A DNA stretch of 64,000 bases from Nemania diffusa (lineage: Eukaryota; Ascomycota; Sordariomycetes; Xylariales; Xylariaceae). Under the pieces are notes generated by a model that was not told the origin of the DNA, did no database searches, and saw only the letters and a list, made by a program, of their open reading frames with translations. The stretch lies in NCBI GenBank assembly GCA_038501195.1, contig JBBPUQ010000003.1:4184501-4248500 (forward strand), in the 5' to 3' direction. Below are positions 23,547 to 36,786 of the stretch, one piece after another (positions within the stretch are counted from its first letter, which is position 1; each line of letters starts with the position of its first letter). Both the position numbers and the translations under genes were made by a program.

Positions 23547-26334
23547 TCAGCTACCTGATCCGCCAGATGCAGGCGAGCCTCCACTTTTATTCCGCCTGAA
23601 GAACGTCGTGACGTTCATCCTAAAACGGCTCGTCTTTTTCTTGAGAGTCCCATCAGGCTTCAGGGTACCATTCGATTCCTCTTCTGAGACCTGTATCGAA
23701 TCTACAACTGCAATAGGCGTAGTAGTGCGAGACGAGTCCGGAGCCGTGACCATTGTTGTTGGGTCGCTTGATGGTCGATCTATAGAGTCCTGGCTGACGA
23801 TGCTCGTCCCCTGCGTACTTGGGGAGAGCGGCATTTTGCCAGTAGTAGCACTTGTGGCCTGAGACTGCCAGTCTCCAGAGCAGGGTGCGGAGTTGCTCCC
23901 TTCAGTCGTATCACTTGACCGCTGTTTCCCATTCTGCCCTATGAAATCATCTTCGTGCTCGGCGGCATGAAACGAATCGCTAGCAATAAGCTCCGCTTCA
24001 CTGGCACTGAATTCTGGGCGTGCGATGGCAGGAACGTGGTTTAGTTTCTCAGGAGGCGAAGAGGCAGCTTCCCTCATTTCAGCATACCCCACAGGAACAG
24101 GAATCAACTCAGCCGTTCTTGTCCCGACTGATGAATATTCATTATCCATTGCAAGTTTTTCGACTAGTTTCATGATGCCGGCGTCAAGGGGTTGATGAGT
24201 AAATAGCCTCTTCATTTCTTCTGGCATACCTGGAATTTTCTTGACCGCTTGCTCGAAATGGTGCGTATTCTTCTCGACTTCCAGGACAGTATATTGCATC
24301 TGAGGTAGTATATCGGCTACGCCTTGAAAAAGTGGAATAGCAAACAGCTTCACAAAGCCGAGTTGAGCAGTGGCGAGTGACATGAAGTCCTTCTTCGGTG
24401 GTGCGATAAGTGATGTTGGGATCCCAATCTCCTCTTCCATCTTAGCTTGCCTAAAGAACTCATCGCAAAGAATATTCATCCACTGAAGGGCAGCATCGTA
24501 TCTGCGAGCCTGTAGTACGCGAATTAGACTACGATGTGCTATGTCACAGGTAGGGGAAGTATGCTACTTACAACATTGCTGATATCCGCACATTTGATCA
24601 ATAGCGAGCATATCAGGGTCCTCTGCTCCTCGACCGTTCGTGGGAGCCACTTTTCAATCGAGGGATCCGACTTCAACATCGTTTGAAGATCGGCTAATTT
24701 TTTCATGTACTCAAAATGAAGACCCATATCTGTCGCCAGGATGGAACTAATCATCAAAGTGCGCATTTTTGTGTCCTCAAACACTCGTGGCCAATGCCGT
24801 CGAAGTATCTGTGAATAAGCCGCACAGTGAAACGATTCGAGAACAGATCGATCATTATATAATTGAGCTAAAGGGGCATTTAGCACGACAAGGAAACCGT
24901 TGTTGACGCCTGGATGGCCCACATCGTGACCGATGGCGCTAACGAGGAGTGTCAAAGCCTCGAATGGCCTTAGTAAGGATGTGATTTGAGACTTCTGTGT
25001 AGTTGGCAAGGGGTGTGGCGTATGAGGATACGGTGGTAAAACTTGGATATGAATTAGGAAATCAAACGTGGCCTGCAGCACGTCGACAGCGTGCCGAAAA
25101 TTGTGATATGGCACGAATTGGTTGTACGCTGCGCGGCATGCAACCAGAAATGTCGTTAGCTGCTCTATATTTTCAGTATTAGCAGGGTGACACAAACAAG
25201 TATCAGTTCAGCCTTAGAAGTTATTTACCTGTGGGTAGCCGCCACTTTTCCAATTCCGGCATCGCTAACGCATGCTTGAACATCAGCGATGCAGCAATTA
25301 GAAGCGAGTCATCGTCAAAACAAGGAGCGCAAAAATGCCATTTCCCTGGAGCTTCTTCGATTTCCGCACGGCGCTTAGATGAGACATCAATTCTCACAGT
25401 GGAAATACGACTCTCACTCTCCTCGCCTGAACGACATATACCACCCATCAAGCCCGATACCATGGCCTCTCTCAAATACGCAAATGGCTTTTCCTCATGG
25501 ATTCCAACCCAGGATCGTTTCCGTCCCCTTCGGATTTCTAGTAGTGATTGTTGGTCCTTGACTACCTCCTTGTGGGCTCGGTATGCGTGAACTTCGAGCG
25601 ATGTAAGAGTTTTCGCATGAAGTGGACTGGCCATAACGTCTACAGCGCCTGAATCGAGACACCTTCGAAGAAGTCCGCGACTTGTCAACGAATTACTCGA
25701 GGGATCCCGAGACTCTGAACGATATCCAACATATGTAGACTGCAACGGCTCCTCGTCCGTCCCGTCTATTGCTGGCGAGGTTCCTAATGAAGGGAAATGG
25801 ACAACTGGAATAGGCACAACTAATTTCGAAAGACTCCTCAAATGCGTCTCGTACACGATCTTCTCTAATAGCCCAATTCCATATAGATCTTTTACTAGAT
25901 CATCGTCTTCACCGTTGAGAGCGGGGAGTTTAGAGCAAGGTGAAAGGTCGCGTGACACTCGTGTCGCCTCAGGCGGCTCCGCATCATGTGGTGTATCTAT
26001 CAATATGAGTGTTGGCCTTAGCTCGACCTTTGAAGTATCATGCAAATTGACGAGTTTCTCGATGCACTCGGCCCCATTTGTACACACGTATACTATAACA
26101 TGGGAAATTAGCACACAATGAACATCAGATGCATATCATCAACTCACCACGACCAAAGGCACTTAAAAGTAGCTCTAAATTAGCCCGCAGGTCACCAGTC
26201 TCGTGCAATTCTGCGGTGCGCGACCCAAGAAAACGACTCTTGTAGACATTTCGGTCTACATAAATAACATTGCAGGTATCACTATCCATGATGGCGGATT
26301 GTGGCATCCAGTCCTGCGACTGGAGCGCTTCCAC
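23547..26334 (-). CDS. PDE2: 3',5'-cyclic-nucleotide (cAMP) phosphodiesterase, class I, PDE2 type
   Basis: High-affinity cAMP phosphodiesterase that terminates cAMP/PKA signalling. Four exons: 26334-26148, 26092-25229, 25164-24572 and 24509-23547, giving 868 aa. The N-terminal region (1-350) contains MDSDTCNVIYVDRN and VYVCTNGAECIEKL segments typical of the fungal enzyme. The catalytic domain spans about 350-600: YHNFRHAVDVLQ with His 371/375, the metal signature HDxxHxxxxN at 430-439 (GHDVGHPGVNNG), and CADISNV with Asp 544, the second metal ligand, completed across an intron as ADISNV-ARRYDAALQW. The C-terminal 250 residues are Ser/Thr-rich and end in a basic tail (KKKTSRFRMNVTTFFRRNKS). 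The start at 26334 is the first ATG; a second Met at MDSDTC is an alternative. No cGMP-binding GAF domain is visible. Confidence 0.9.
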
Positions 26335-29001
26335 CCTCGGACGAACTGCTGTCGCAAATAACCGTTGACGGGCGTGAGCAAGAACAAATCAAAGGTGCCA
26401 GAAAGCGTTAGAGAGAGGCGAGAGGTAGGTAGTCGCGTTGCGTATCAGCGGCTAACCAGCAAGATGTCTCAGCCTGCTACGATCTGTCAGGGGGCTCGCG
26501 AGTTCGTGCGCAACGTCGGGCAATCGGTCGGCGCGCAATGTGGAACAGTAGACTCGGGCAAAAACTCGATCGGCTAGCAACAACAATTGAGGCGAGACAA
26601 AGGTCCCGAGCATCTAACAACCCCTGAAGTCAAATTGTTGATGGCGCGAAAGGCTACCAGGTGTGCGACGAAAACAAAACGAATGGCGATATAACGGAGC
26701 AGTTCGAAATTGACATGAGAAAGCTTTCGAAAGGAGCAAATGCGACGAGGGGCGGCGGTGATGGAGCCAACAGGCTCACAGTCGAACAGAGAATCAACGA
26801 GGGTGCAGTTCTGCACCTTGGGCAAACAAACTCTAGGGCGCGGTGGCGAAGAGTCTATGCCGTGGTGGGTGGGCGACGAGGGGATTGGCAAGGTCGAGGC
26901 GATGTTGGCGAATTGGAGAACAATCGAGATGCGCAAAGTTGGGATGTGACGAAAAGCACTGCGAAGGACGCTCCTAGGTGAACCCAGGTATGTACAAACT
27001 GTAGCAGTGGTGCGATATTGGCGAAGAGAAGCGTGGGAAATCGGCTGATATTGATCGCAACGCAGTGGTAGGTGAGATGGGAGATGGTTGGACAATGATG
27101 GCGATGTAGGTAGGTGAGACGCCGACTCGACAAGCGAATGGTATTGTAGGTAGTTAGTCAAGAATGTAAGGTAATGTGTCAGGTAATGGTGAACATGGAC
27201 GGATGGCTGCCGGCCTCGATGGCGTCGATAGCGGCAAGAAAGGTAAGCCGGTACTTAATTGGTAATTGGTAAATGGAAAACAGGGCGAGGTAGATAGTAT
27301 GTACAGAAAGAAGAAGGGAGCGACGGGACAGACTGCAAAGGGACTATGAAGAACTACCTAACCGTGTACAGTACTGGAAGAGGTAGGTAGGTAGGTGTGC
27401 AGGTAGGTTAGGACCGTTAGGTAGAGAGTTGTGCTACCAAGTAAGAGGTAGGTAGAGCGGGCCAAGGAAGGTTTGGTGTGGTCAACGTGTGTGTCGCAGC
27501 AACAGTAACAACGGCCTCAGCGACGGGCAATTGTTATTAGCGAAGTACAACCAGACCCGGGTACCAGTTGGGGTGGGACGACAAGCTGGGAACTTACCCA
27601 CTCTCGGAGACAGATAGTATAGTGCTGTGCAGAGTACAGGACTGTGCCTAAGGCAGAGTTGGTAGCAGAGGCCGCAGGGACAAGGGAGGGGGGAGAATGA
27701 GTGAGTAGGTAGGTATAGATTGGAAATGCCAATAGGTTGCAGAGGAGGATAAGGGGGCTGTGACAACATTTTGCCTAATTTTCTTTGGAGTCTTGTTCAG
27801 GTCCCATTTGTGCAACGCTAAGTCCAGACTCAACCTTCCATTTACTGCAAGTGCACAGGTTCTATGCGTCGATAGGTTTTCCTCTTTGTAGATCTGAGCC
27901 TTACAAATTCCCACAGCTGTGGTCAGCTGGTGACAGCTTAGCGCACTGTTAGTATTCTGTACACTGATAGGTATTATATATCTATAAGTTTACAGGGCAG
28001 GCTCCCTCTATTTCAACCAACGAACTCTCTACTTTGTTTCTAGCATTCAGTGTTTTATCTGAATTTCTAGTAGTAAGGAAATCACAGTAGTAGATTCTAC
28101 TAATAGGGGTAGATGGGTTTGCAGGTAGGTTTGTAGGTATAGGCAGGTAGCTTAAATTTAACGAACTCCTTTACTGTAGAACAGCTAGGTGCAGCTGGCC
28201 TGCAGCTGTATACTGCAGCTTCAGAACGGTAACACCTGTCTATCTAAAAGATACCTGTATAGAAAACGTCGGGCACTTTAGGTTTAGCGGCGTGAATTTA
28301 AAGGATGCCATGGCATTTTCAGCAAGGTACCGGTATTGATGGGGTACCTCCCTAGCAAGTAGCCCACTCTAGGTTTCGTTTCACAAATCGTTATCGTAAT
28401 TATAGTAGGTACTCTAGGAGAAAATGTTACCTAAAGTTTATCCTTGGAATTGGAACACTGCTTAACTCTCGGTTATCACCGCCCTTCATTGTTGCCACCT
28501 GGAATTTGTTATATGACCCATGGTTCTACACAATGATGCATTAGCAATTGTGTCGTGTCCATCGGACTAGCAACCATTATCATCTGTACAACAGTACTTT
28601 CCTAGCAGACCAGCTGGCCCAGGATAGACTGCAGATGCGTCGAGCTGGAATAGGAATGAGAATGTCATATAAGTAGGTATGTGGTCAAAGAGCTTTGAAT
28701 GTTACCTCATGCTAGGTGTCCCTTGCGGCTGACCACAGATCCTGTGCGCTGTTTCAGCACCAACATTCCATCTCGTAAAGTCTACACTAGCTCGCTAGTA
28801 GGTACTGTGAACCTCAAATTTAGCCCATATCTATCACAAAATATTGCGAAGTGTGCCTATCGTCAATACACTCTTTTCCCTTTTCCTAATGCGAGGCGGC
28901 ACAAACCCATTGACAACCCCGCGGCCATAGACAAGACTGCGACAAGCTAGCTGCTACAGCATCTTATAAGTACTTTGTATGTAAACACTTTAAGTCAAGT
29001 A

Positions 29002-29034
29002 ACTACCTACCTACATGTACATTAGGTAGGTAGT
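29002..29034. repeat. Perfect 12-bp inverted repeat of TAGGTAGG type
   Basis: The left arm ACTACCTACCTA (29002-29013) is the exact reverse complement of the right arm TAGGTAGGTAGT (29023-29034), with a 9-base spacer (CATGTACAT). Built from the same units as the interspersed motif elsewhere in the window. It could form a hairpin; no function known. Confidence 0.75.
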
Positions 29035-32000
29035 GCAGGTTAGGAACATAACCAACAAATTGGGTGTGGGCTAATAAGGCACTTCGGAGGTTTCCAGCCA
29101 CTAGCGATGCAGCACCGACTCAGTCCCCCGGCACCCTTTGATTACACCATATGGTGCATCGCAGTGCATCGTAAGCAAACCTTCAGGAGACCCAGCCAAC
29201 AAGCTAGCTACAAGGAACCTAGCGAGATGACTGGCTGCGCCCTCCTGCACCTGTCCGGGTCGCCCCCTGCAGCTCTCTCCCGCCTTACCAGCTCGTGCCC
29301 ACCAGCGCGCGGTCGGCGTTCTTAGAATGCTTCGAGAACCCCCATCGAAGCTTGGTCGAAGCCTGTCTGTCGAACATACGCACGTCCGGAAAAGTGGGCG
29401 TCTTCAATCCTTCTCACCATCCCTCACCATTTTACCCTAAGTAGCTAATGCAAAGCCTTAAGGTATGTACCTATGTATGTAATCATGCCGCGCGTTTGTG
29501 TGACCTACACACTTACAGTACATGCTGTAGACTCAGTCCCGTTTTTGCCTGGCAGCTAGGTATCTACAGAACACTTAGTATGTAGTCGAACTGGATGTTT
29601 AAACCCGGTTATAGATCGGCGTTGCCGTCGCTCTAGCATATACCGTTCTGCACACTAGAGACATACTGAGAGCTATATCCGCAGGATACGCTACCTACGT
29701 AAATGTTACCTACATATTCGGATGAAGAGTCGGCTGCTACACAGAACAAGTTTGCCTGTTAACATCCCGTTTACTCTAGGTACACTATTATGTCTAAGTC
29801 GTTTCACTCTTAGCTCGGTATGAGTTCATTAGTGTACCGTGGCTCCGGAGCCTTCTTTAGTTATCTATCACCTAGCTAGAGATAAGGAGCATAACCGACC
29901 AGTTAAGCGCCTCCTCCGCCTGCTTCTAAAACGTATTCTGCATTCATCTCGTAACCTTTATACGCCATGATGACTTTTTTTCCGCAATACCTCATCGATC
30001 ACTCCTGGTGATATTTTGTGCTAGAGAAGTTATTTCCCAAATTGCCCAAACCATGAGAAACTATTGGGTTTTACACTAGAGTCCGGAGGCTTGTAGAACT
30101 ATTTGCTAGAGGTCGATGTAAGTGATCGCGTGATCACAGAGCCTTGTACTGCGTATTCCTATAACAGCTCGACAGCTCGAGGGTGCGATTCGAAATCAGC
30201 AAGGTTAGCCCTTACAGAATATCAGCAACTCCACAAACATTTCGGGTGATAAATTTAGAGCAAAACCCTATAATGAACTAACAAATACATAGCTAATATC
30301 TGCGCTTTTTGTCCCATTTCCCGTCCCTAGTCCTAAGGACCTTGCATTCATAATGATGATATATACTTTGGACTACATAGTTGCCTAGCTACATTGGGTC
30401 TCCTATTATCTAGCACTTACAGAATACGCTCTGTAGGGAATGTGCCTACCTACACTGCACGTAACGTAGCGTAGTGACCATACTCATACAGTGCTGTTAC
30501 TAAGTGCCGAGACTGTACACACTAAGATGTACGTCCATCTCCAGGTCACTGCCACTGTTATTGTCCAGGAAGGTAGGTATGGATGTACGCCGTTAACTTG
30601 ACGTCTTCTTCAGACCTTCCTTATCAAGTAGGCCCCTTCGTCATCCATCTCCCGCCCCCAATAACATTGGTAGGTATCCCTTACTGTGTGACAAATGCGT
30701 GCTATGTATGTACATACTGTACAGCAGGCCCTACCCCCCCCTCCGCAGACCCATCTCTAACTACTGGTAACTGCGCAACTTGATCATACATACTACAATC
30801 CTCGACCTCGTTTGCTTCGTAAAGCCAAGCCTTTGTCCCCAGTCTCCTCCAACCTACCTACCTACGCATAAGTACATACATACGAACGAATATGTATACA
30901 CGCGCGTGCACACACACACACATATGCGTACATACATCGTAGGATTGATTCTATACTCTACATGGCTCGATTAGAGCTCTGCAGCGCCCCGGCATGCGTA
31001 TCTATGCCACCTTCTTGATCCAGCCGGAGGCTGTGGGCGGACTGCCGGAATACTACCTAGAACTGGTTCCTAGACCGCATTAAACATTAAACGGTGTCTA
31101 GTCCGTCTACACTAAACCTGTGTTGACAGCTATCACCTCCCTGATATTGCCCCGTTTAGCATATCAGCTGTATCAAGATTGGAGAACAGCTTGGCTGCGT
31201 CGCTCATAACGCCTCGACGACCTTGTTGGCCTTGTTATTCTTGGCGAGACTATCGTGCATTGTGTGCTCCCCGGAGGCACTCGAGGCCAGAGCGGCAGAC
31301 GACCGTGCTCACCTGATCGTGCTATGCTCTATAATTGGCCGTTTGTGGGGGCAGCGGCATGCAGCAGCTTGCATCTTGACCAGACGGATGATGATGATGA
31401 GGTATATGGTATGCTTGCTAGTAGTGTAGTGTATACGTAGGATATTCTACGGGAAGTTACTCCGCCGCCGCACTGCTCCGTTGTCATATCTCACTAATCA
31501 CTATCCTAGCCACTTTACAGCCCGTTCATTATCGTTCATCCCATCCCCGGCGGTCGTTCCCGTCTCCCGGTTTCTTTCTGGGGGGAAACAGGGTAGATAT
31601 ATAAGTACCAACACCAATTACCTAACCTAAACTGGTTGCTACCCTTCCCAGAACCCTTCCTCTTAAACATGTTCGTTCTTATCTGCCTGGGACGGCTCAC
31701 CTGGCATGGTGTAATGCTACCTTGCTCCATCTCCCTACGTCTTTATCTCGTGCCAACGAACCAAATAAGCAAGTCCGAGCAACTACCGCGGAAGAAGGGT
31801 TACATACATCATACAGAGAAACCCGCATTAGTTTCAATATACCGCCAGCCAAGGTCGGACACAGCACCTGCTGTACACCAATTTGCAGACCCCAGATTAG
31901 AGCCCAGATATTGCGTCGGCAGAGCCCACAGCTGCAGAACGAACGAGGGTCACCGTGACATCTACCGATGAGAATTACCATTACTGGGCTAGCTCATCAC

Positions 32001-32046
32001 TGATGTGCCACGAGGTGCTCGCTGTGGTGTGGCTTACTACCCACCA

Positions 32047-32310
32047 TCATGAATATACCACAACGCCTTCAGTTCTTTCGATAGTGTGACAGCATGCGAA
32101 TAAGTTGTATTCCTCCTTCCGCGAAGCATAACCAAAAGTCTCATTGGGTAGTACAAGATTGATCAAAGCCGGCGTAAACCGATCCGTCACCGGTGTACGG
32201 TACCCGGCCTGGTCGAGTCCCAGCTCCGTGGTTGTGATGAATAGGAAAGATACCCGGCTGCAAGTTACAGCTTCGTGAGCACTGCTCTGGACGGAAGCCC
32301 GGCGCGGCAC
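32047..32310 (-). pseudogene. Protein-like minus-strand frame, possible exon or relic
   Basis: An open frame whose latter part (TELGLDQAGYRTPVTDRF, then PALINLVLPNETFGYASRKE) has balanced, protein-like composition and codon choice, ending in a TGA at 32047. There is no ATG at its listed beginning, so it would need an upstream exon or be a fragment. Family not recognised. An overlapping second frame (32141-32398) is also open, which weakens the case. Confidence 0.2.
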
Positions 32311-33069
32311 GTGGGAAATGGCGTAAAAACGGATACCTATACAAGTACAGGTCTCTTAGTCCGCCGTCACGGAAGCCGCTTAAGCTTATCGTTCGCAAGG
32401 ACTTTCCTGATCAAGTGGAAGTCATCTAAAGTACAGTCATCTACCTACTGGTCCCCAAGATCGAACCACAAGACGAGGCGACCCCGTCGTAGGGTTACTG
32501 TTAATACTCGTAAGGCTAGACCGCATAGAAAATCCTAAAGTCAGGCGACAGTATGGTACGGATGGGTTTGTGTTGCGTCGTGTCAAGCTGAATAGATGGC
32601 AGCTGAAATTATAGAAGTCTACGACAACATACCTACTATTAGATCGCGCAATAATAGCACACCGAGTCCTATAGCCTGCGGCCGCACATCTAGCCTAATT
32701 TGACGGTAGTCGATTCATCGGTTATTTTAAGTCATGCGATGCAGGGCCGGGCCGGCTTCAGATGTGTTGCACAAGACATGAGTCTCTTGGCGCGTATCAG
32801 ACACTTTTCTTTTTTAACGCAACCGTGAGTACAACCATGAGTCGTATAGATAGAACCTAACCACATATGTAAGTAGTGAAAGTAGACATATGCATAGGTA
32901 CTCATTGCAACAGGAATATGCAGGCGCGCAACGTATAAACAGAAGAAGCAAGTCTCCCTTCCTGTCTGTTAATTCCCGATATGTCTCTCAGACCCGAGGG
33001 CTCGGACACGGGGTATGCTTTTACTATACGCATCGGGCTAACACAAAGCGGAGGTTTGCACAGACTGAA

Positions 33070-33378
33070 CTAGACTGAACCACTACCTGGTCGATCGACG
33101 CCTTTACCTTTTACTAAACCTGGCGTAAAATACCAGCTCCATTGGCCTTCCACAACGTCGAGAGTCAAGGCTGGCGGTCTAAATACTAGAAAGGTAATCA
33201 TAGCCCGAGCGACCCCATTGCTCATGTCCGTGAAACTTCCAGCGCGTAGGACGAATCGATCCCAATGAGGCAGCCCATTGGCCATAGCTTGGTATTCTAT
33301 CCAATCCTTCGGATCAGTCGGGGGGGGGGGGGGGTTATCTGCTTGTCGATCATTCTTGGACCCCCCCCTCGCGCCCAT
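33070..33378 (-). pseudogene. Possible exon or gene relic encoding a Trp-rich peptide
   Basis: Frame opening with ATG at 33378 and encoding, after a Pro run produced by the poly-G tract, DPKDWIEYQAMANGLPHWD, RFVLRAGSFTDMSNGVARAM and EGQWSWYFTPGL. The residue mix (Trp, Asp-Pro-Lys, no stop clusters) looks more like real protein than the surrounding frames, and a donor-like GTAAAA follows at the end of the best part. Family not recognised. No downstream exon could be confirmed, so this may be the remnant of a gene or a first exon of an unrecognised gene. Confidence 0.27.
33320..33368. repeat. G15 ... C8 hairpin-forming homopolymer pair
   Basis: 15 consecutive G (33320-33334), then 26 mixed bases, then 8 consecutive C (33361-33368). 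The two runs can pair as an 8-bp stem. The run length of the G tract is prone to slippage in replication and to sequencing error. Confidence 0.8.
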
Positions 33379-36300
33379 CTACCGATGGCAAACAAGAAGG
33401 CTATAAATGACCTGCCACGACGCGTTGCGTTAGCCCGTCTCCGCAGCCGACGATATCATCGGAACCTTCACCGAACGTGCCCCGAACCATGCTCATGGGT
33501 TCTTAGGAAATAATGCTACGAGGTAATGCACGATACCATCTACGGACCCCAACTCCGCTATCGGATTATAGGTCTATCAAGGCTGATAAGATGCTAGTGT
33601 TTCGCGTTTAGTATTTATCGAGACTTGTCATGGGTACGATTCCGTGCTGTCAAGGGTTTTTGAGCTTCCGGTGGGGTTTCCGTGGTTTTCTTTTTGCTCC
33701 ATCGTCAGTCAGCGTTGAGTCTGGCTGATGGTTCGGAGCTAAATCTCATTAAATGCACGTCCCGTTATAGGCCAACTTGGGGTGATGACCGGCCCTCATT
33801 GTGACCGCCGCTGTGACCATCGTTGATAGGCATTACCACGGCAATGTACAGCACGATCTCGGGCATCTATCTACCTGCCAATAAGCTTGAGATCAGCGGG
33901 AAAGCTAGCGACATTATACACACTCTTCAACATTCACGCGTGCCTACATACTATGTGTGTATACTGATCAGCAGGCTAAGCACTTACAGGTACATAGCTT
34001 CACTATCTTAGACGCTATACTTATAGATATAGTCAACGCGAGTCGTAATCATGGCATGATCTTCAAGATCAACAGCCTATAATGAATCTCTGCAAACCAT
34101 TGCCCTCAAGGCCAAGCGCATTTAGCTCCACGCTTAAGCCGTATTCACGCAATACCTAGAGTACGGCTGTGGCCTTGGTACGCCTCCACGCCTTGGCGCC
34201 CTGCTTCTAGAATCCTTGGGAGCAGACCGTGGAAACTATAGGCTATCGCCCAGCCTCCGTCACGCCATACGCTACGTACTTTGTATAGAGGTCATACGTA
34301 TGGGGATGGTTGCGTATACATATACTAAAGTTTGGCTCGTGGCTTTTTTTTTTTGATAAACTCCAAATGCAGCTACATACGTGGCCGACCAGATGTGACT
34401 AAACACCACGACTAGATTACGACGTTAAAACAAGAGTAAGAGACAGGGAAATACCAAAGCGCACGGGACCTTGTTTCCTTGGCTGAGATATGGAAAATCA
34501 AATACCTAAATAACAAACCTGCCCAGTCTGACTGATCTACATACCTACATGCATATATGCCTACCTACCAATCATGCTTCGGCCCAAACCTTACCTTACC
34601 TTCGGGTCTCTCGTCCCACCGGGTAGAGTGGTGAGGAAGTGGCATAGAATTTTAACTATACACCCTTCCCAAAAGGACTTTGCCTCAGCCAGCCACATGG
34701 GTATTTACATATGTAAGCGCTCAGATTTCGGGTCGTGCGCGATCCGCTCGCGCCGTGAGCCCGGCTAGGACCGCGGCGATTCCCCAGCTTACAGTACTGT
34801 ACATACTACGTAAGTCATACCGCCTGTCAGACTATTGCTTTGTTTACTCGTAGCGTATAGCCTCTGCACTATGATACTGCACTATAGGTAGTGGCGGGGT
34901 TATTGAGCCGTAGTCCAAGGCGAGCCCGAGACTCCAGCAATGCCCAGCTGCGGTCTAACGGGAACTAGGGGGCGCGGAAGGGTGGCAGCGTCGACAATTC
35001 CTGCTTACATATGGTATGTGTAGGTAATCTTCGCAAGTTCGGAACACATCTGATCGGGCACCCCGCCGCGATATATGGCCATTATGCTAGATCCGGCATG
35101 ACACCTGATTCTTTATTAGGCCTAATGATGGTGGACAACAAAGTATGTGCCCTGCTCTCCTGTTCTAGTCGTAGGTGTAGGCATTCCAAATGCTTAATAT
35201 CGAGTCCATAAGAATAGAGTGGCTGCAAAATAGGATAACACACTTGTGACTCGAGAGTGTTATATGGTTTGATGAAAGATGAGGTAAGTTTACCCTTCGA
35301 CGCAATTAAGATCTTGCCAAGGATACCAAGAGGCCGGAAGCGAGCCACACCTATCTAATCTGTTGCTCCATTATCGCAGCTACTGATTACCTGCAATCAT
35401 GCATCACTAGGTATGGCACCAGGTAAATAAGGCAGGAAGATTTCACCCGCATTATCATCGCATCATAACATAGCTACTGATGCAGGTGAGTATCTGCCGC
35501 GTCGTACCACAGAGCGTGTTGCCCTTTTTACTCCTGCGGTAGCTATAGGACGAATGTTTAAAACGTACGAGCATTCTCTAAGCAAGCGAAGCTCACCCCA
35601 CAAGCAAGAGAGCTATGCATTACATACTTAGACAAGTACGTAAGTATACAATATGTTTTAGCTTGCAATTAAAATAGATTATCTATTCAACAGATGAAAT
35701 CGAATTCATTCCTCGAGGCTAACAGTGAGGCGTCATTGCTATTAAGGCAAAGCTCTGGGTTTATACTGGTAGGTGGTAGGTCTTTACTCTAAGTTCGGAG
35801 TTTCTTCGAGGTCGAGGAAGCTGAGACAAAAGGACCAGGGCTATAGCACTGTTAACTTTTAGCTGAGTTCTTAGAAACATGGACTATTGTCTTATGAAAA
35901 TAAGTGTCCAAGAGTTCCTTCCAAAGCCTTGCCTAGGTTAGTCACTATACTCCAGACGATTGTTAGAAAACTCACCGGTAGTTGTTGGCACGTGAAGAGG
36001 TACTATCTTAATAAACATTGGGCACTGACCTGTGACCTTAGCGAGCCGCGGCGTACTCGCTTACCTACTCCTATATCCGCTAACCATTTCTTTATTTAGA
36101 AAATTATTCTCCATGGTCAGACACGACTTGTTTACTTGTAGGTATATGTTGAAACTGGATTTGCTGAGACTAAGGGTATATTCTCGTGAGAAGCCCCTGC
36201 CCTAAAAAAAGACAGGGGCCAAAAACTATGTAAGATGCTCATCAAACAATAAGGTTCGTGTAATCTATCAGAACTTCATATAACAAGAACGCCGAAACCC

Positions 36301-36786
36301 CATCAGCCAAGCCACAAACCGATTTGCGACAACTGGGGTATGCAATGCACCAACCACCAAAGTCATACCGTCTTTTGATGGGCCAACCAATCGAACCTAA
36401 ACCCTTTCCACCCCTTCAAAAGAAATCCGGTCACGTTTATTTAGAAACCAGGCCATAACGGGTGTGCCGTCTATTCGCTGTCTATCATAGTTCGAGTACG
36501 TATGCTGCTACATGCCTCATTTATATGTACAATCGCGAGCTGAAAACCTTGCGATGCCCGAACATGAGTGTCCCGATAACACAATTAGTGATCTTTGTCA
36601 CGTGCTATAATGGCAGTGATCAGAGATTGCTCTCCCTGCCAAGGCGATCAATGCCACAGCTGAGGCTTTGATGCCCAAGTGATAGGACAGTGCTGAAAGA
36701 TGCATGCAGTGTTGAGAGTTGGGTCTGCTCGAGAGCGGGACAAAGTCCGCGTGCAGAAACTGCCACACAACAGACTAGTAACCCAC

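Larger units (their letters stand above)
26335..36786. other. 10.5 kb region without a convincing gene
   Basis: Between PDE2 and UBP12. 26335-27800 has purine-rich + strand composition and long stop-poor frames on the minus strand (for example 26574-27161), probably the promoter and leader of PDE2. 27800-36786 has stops in all frames, many TACCTACC/TAGGTAGG tracts, a 12-bp inverted repeat at 29002, a poly-G/poly-C hairpin at 33320, and only short frames. Two minus-strand frames (33070-33378 and 32047-32310) have protein-like composition and are described separately. No tRNA or intact transposon seen. Confidence 0.5.

Noticed and set aside
26574..27161. 195-codon minus-strand frame upstream of PDE2
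   Set aside because: Ser/Pro/His/Leu-rich composition expected from a pyrimidine-rich leader; overlapping frames are also open; no domain seen.
31636..31971. 111-codon + strand frame in the gene-poor region
   Set aside because: Both strands have open frames here and neither shows a domain; no supporting splice or promoter context.
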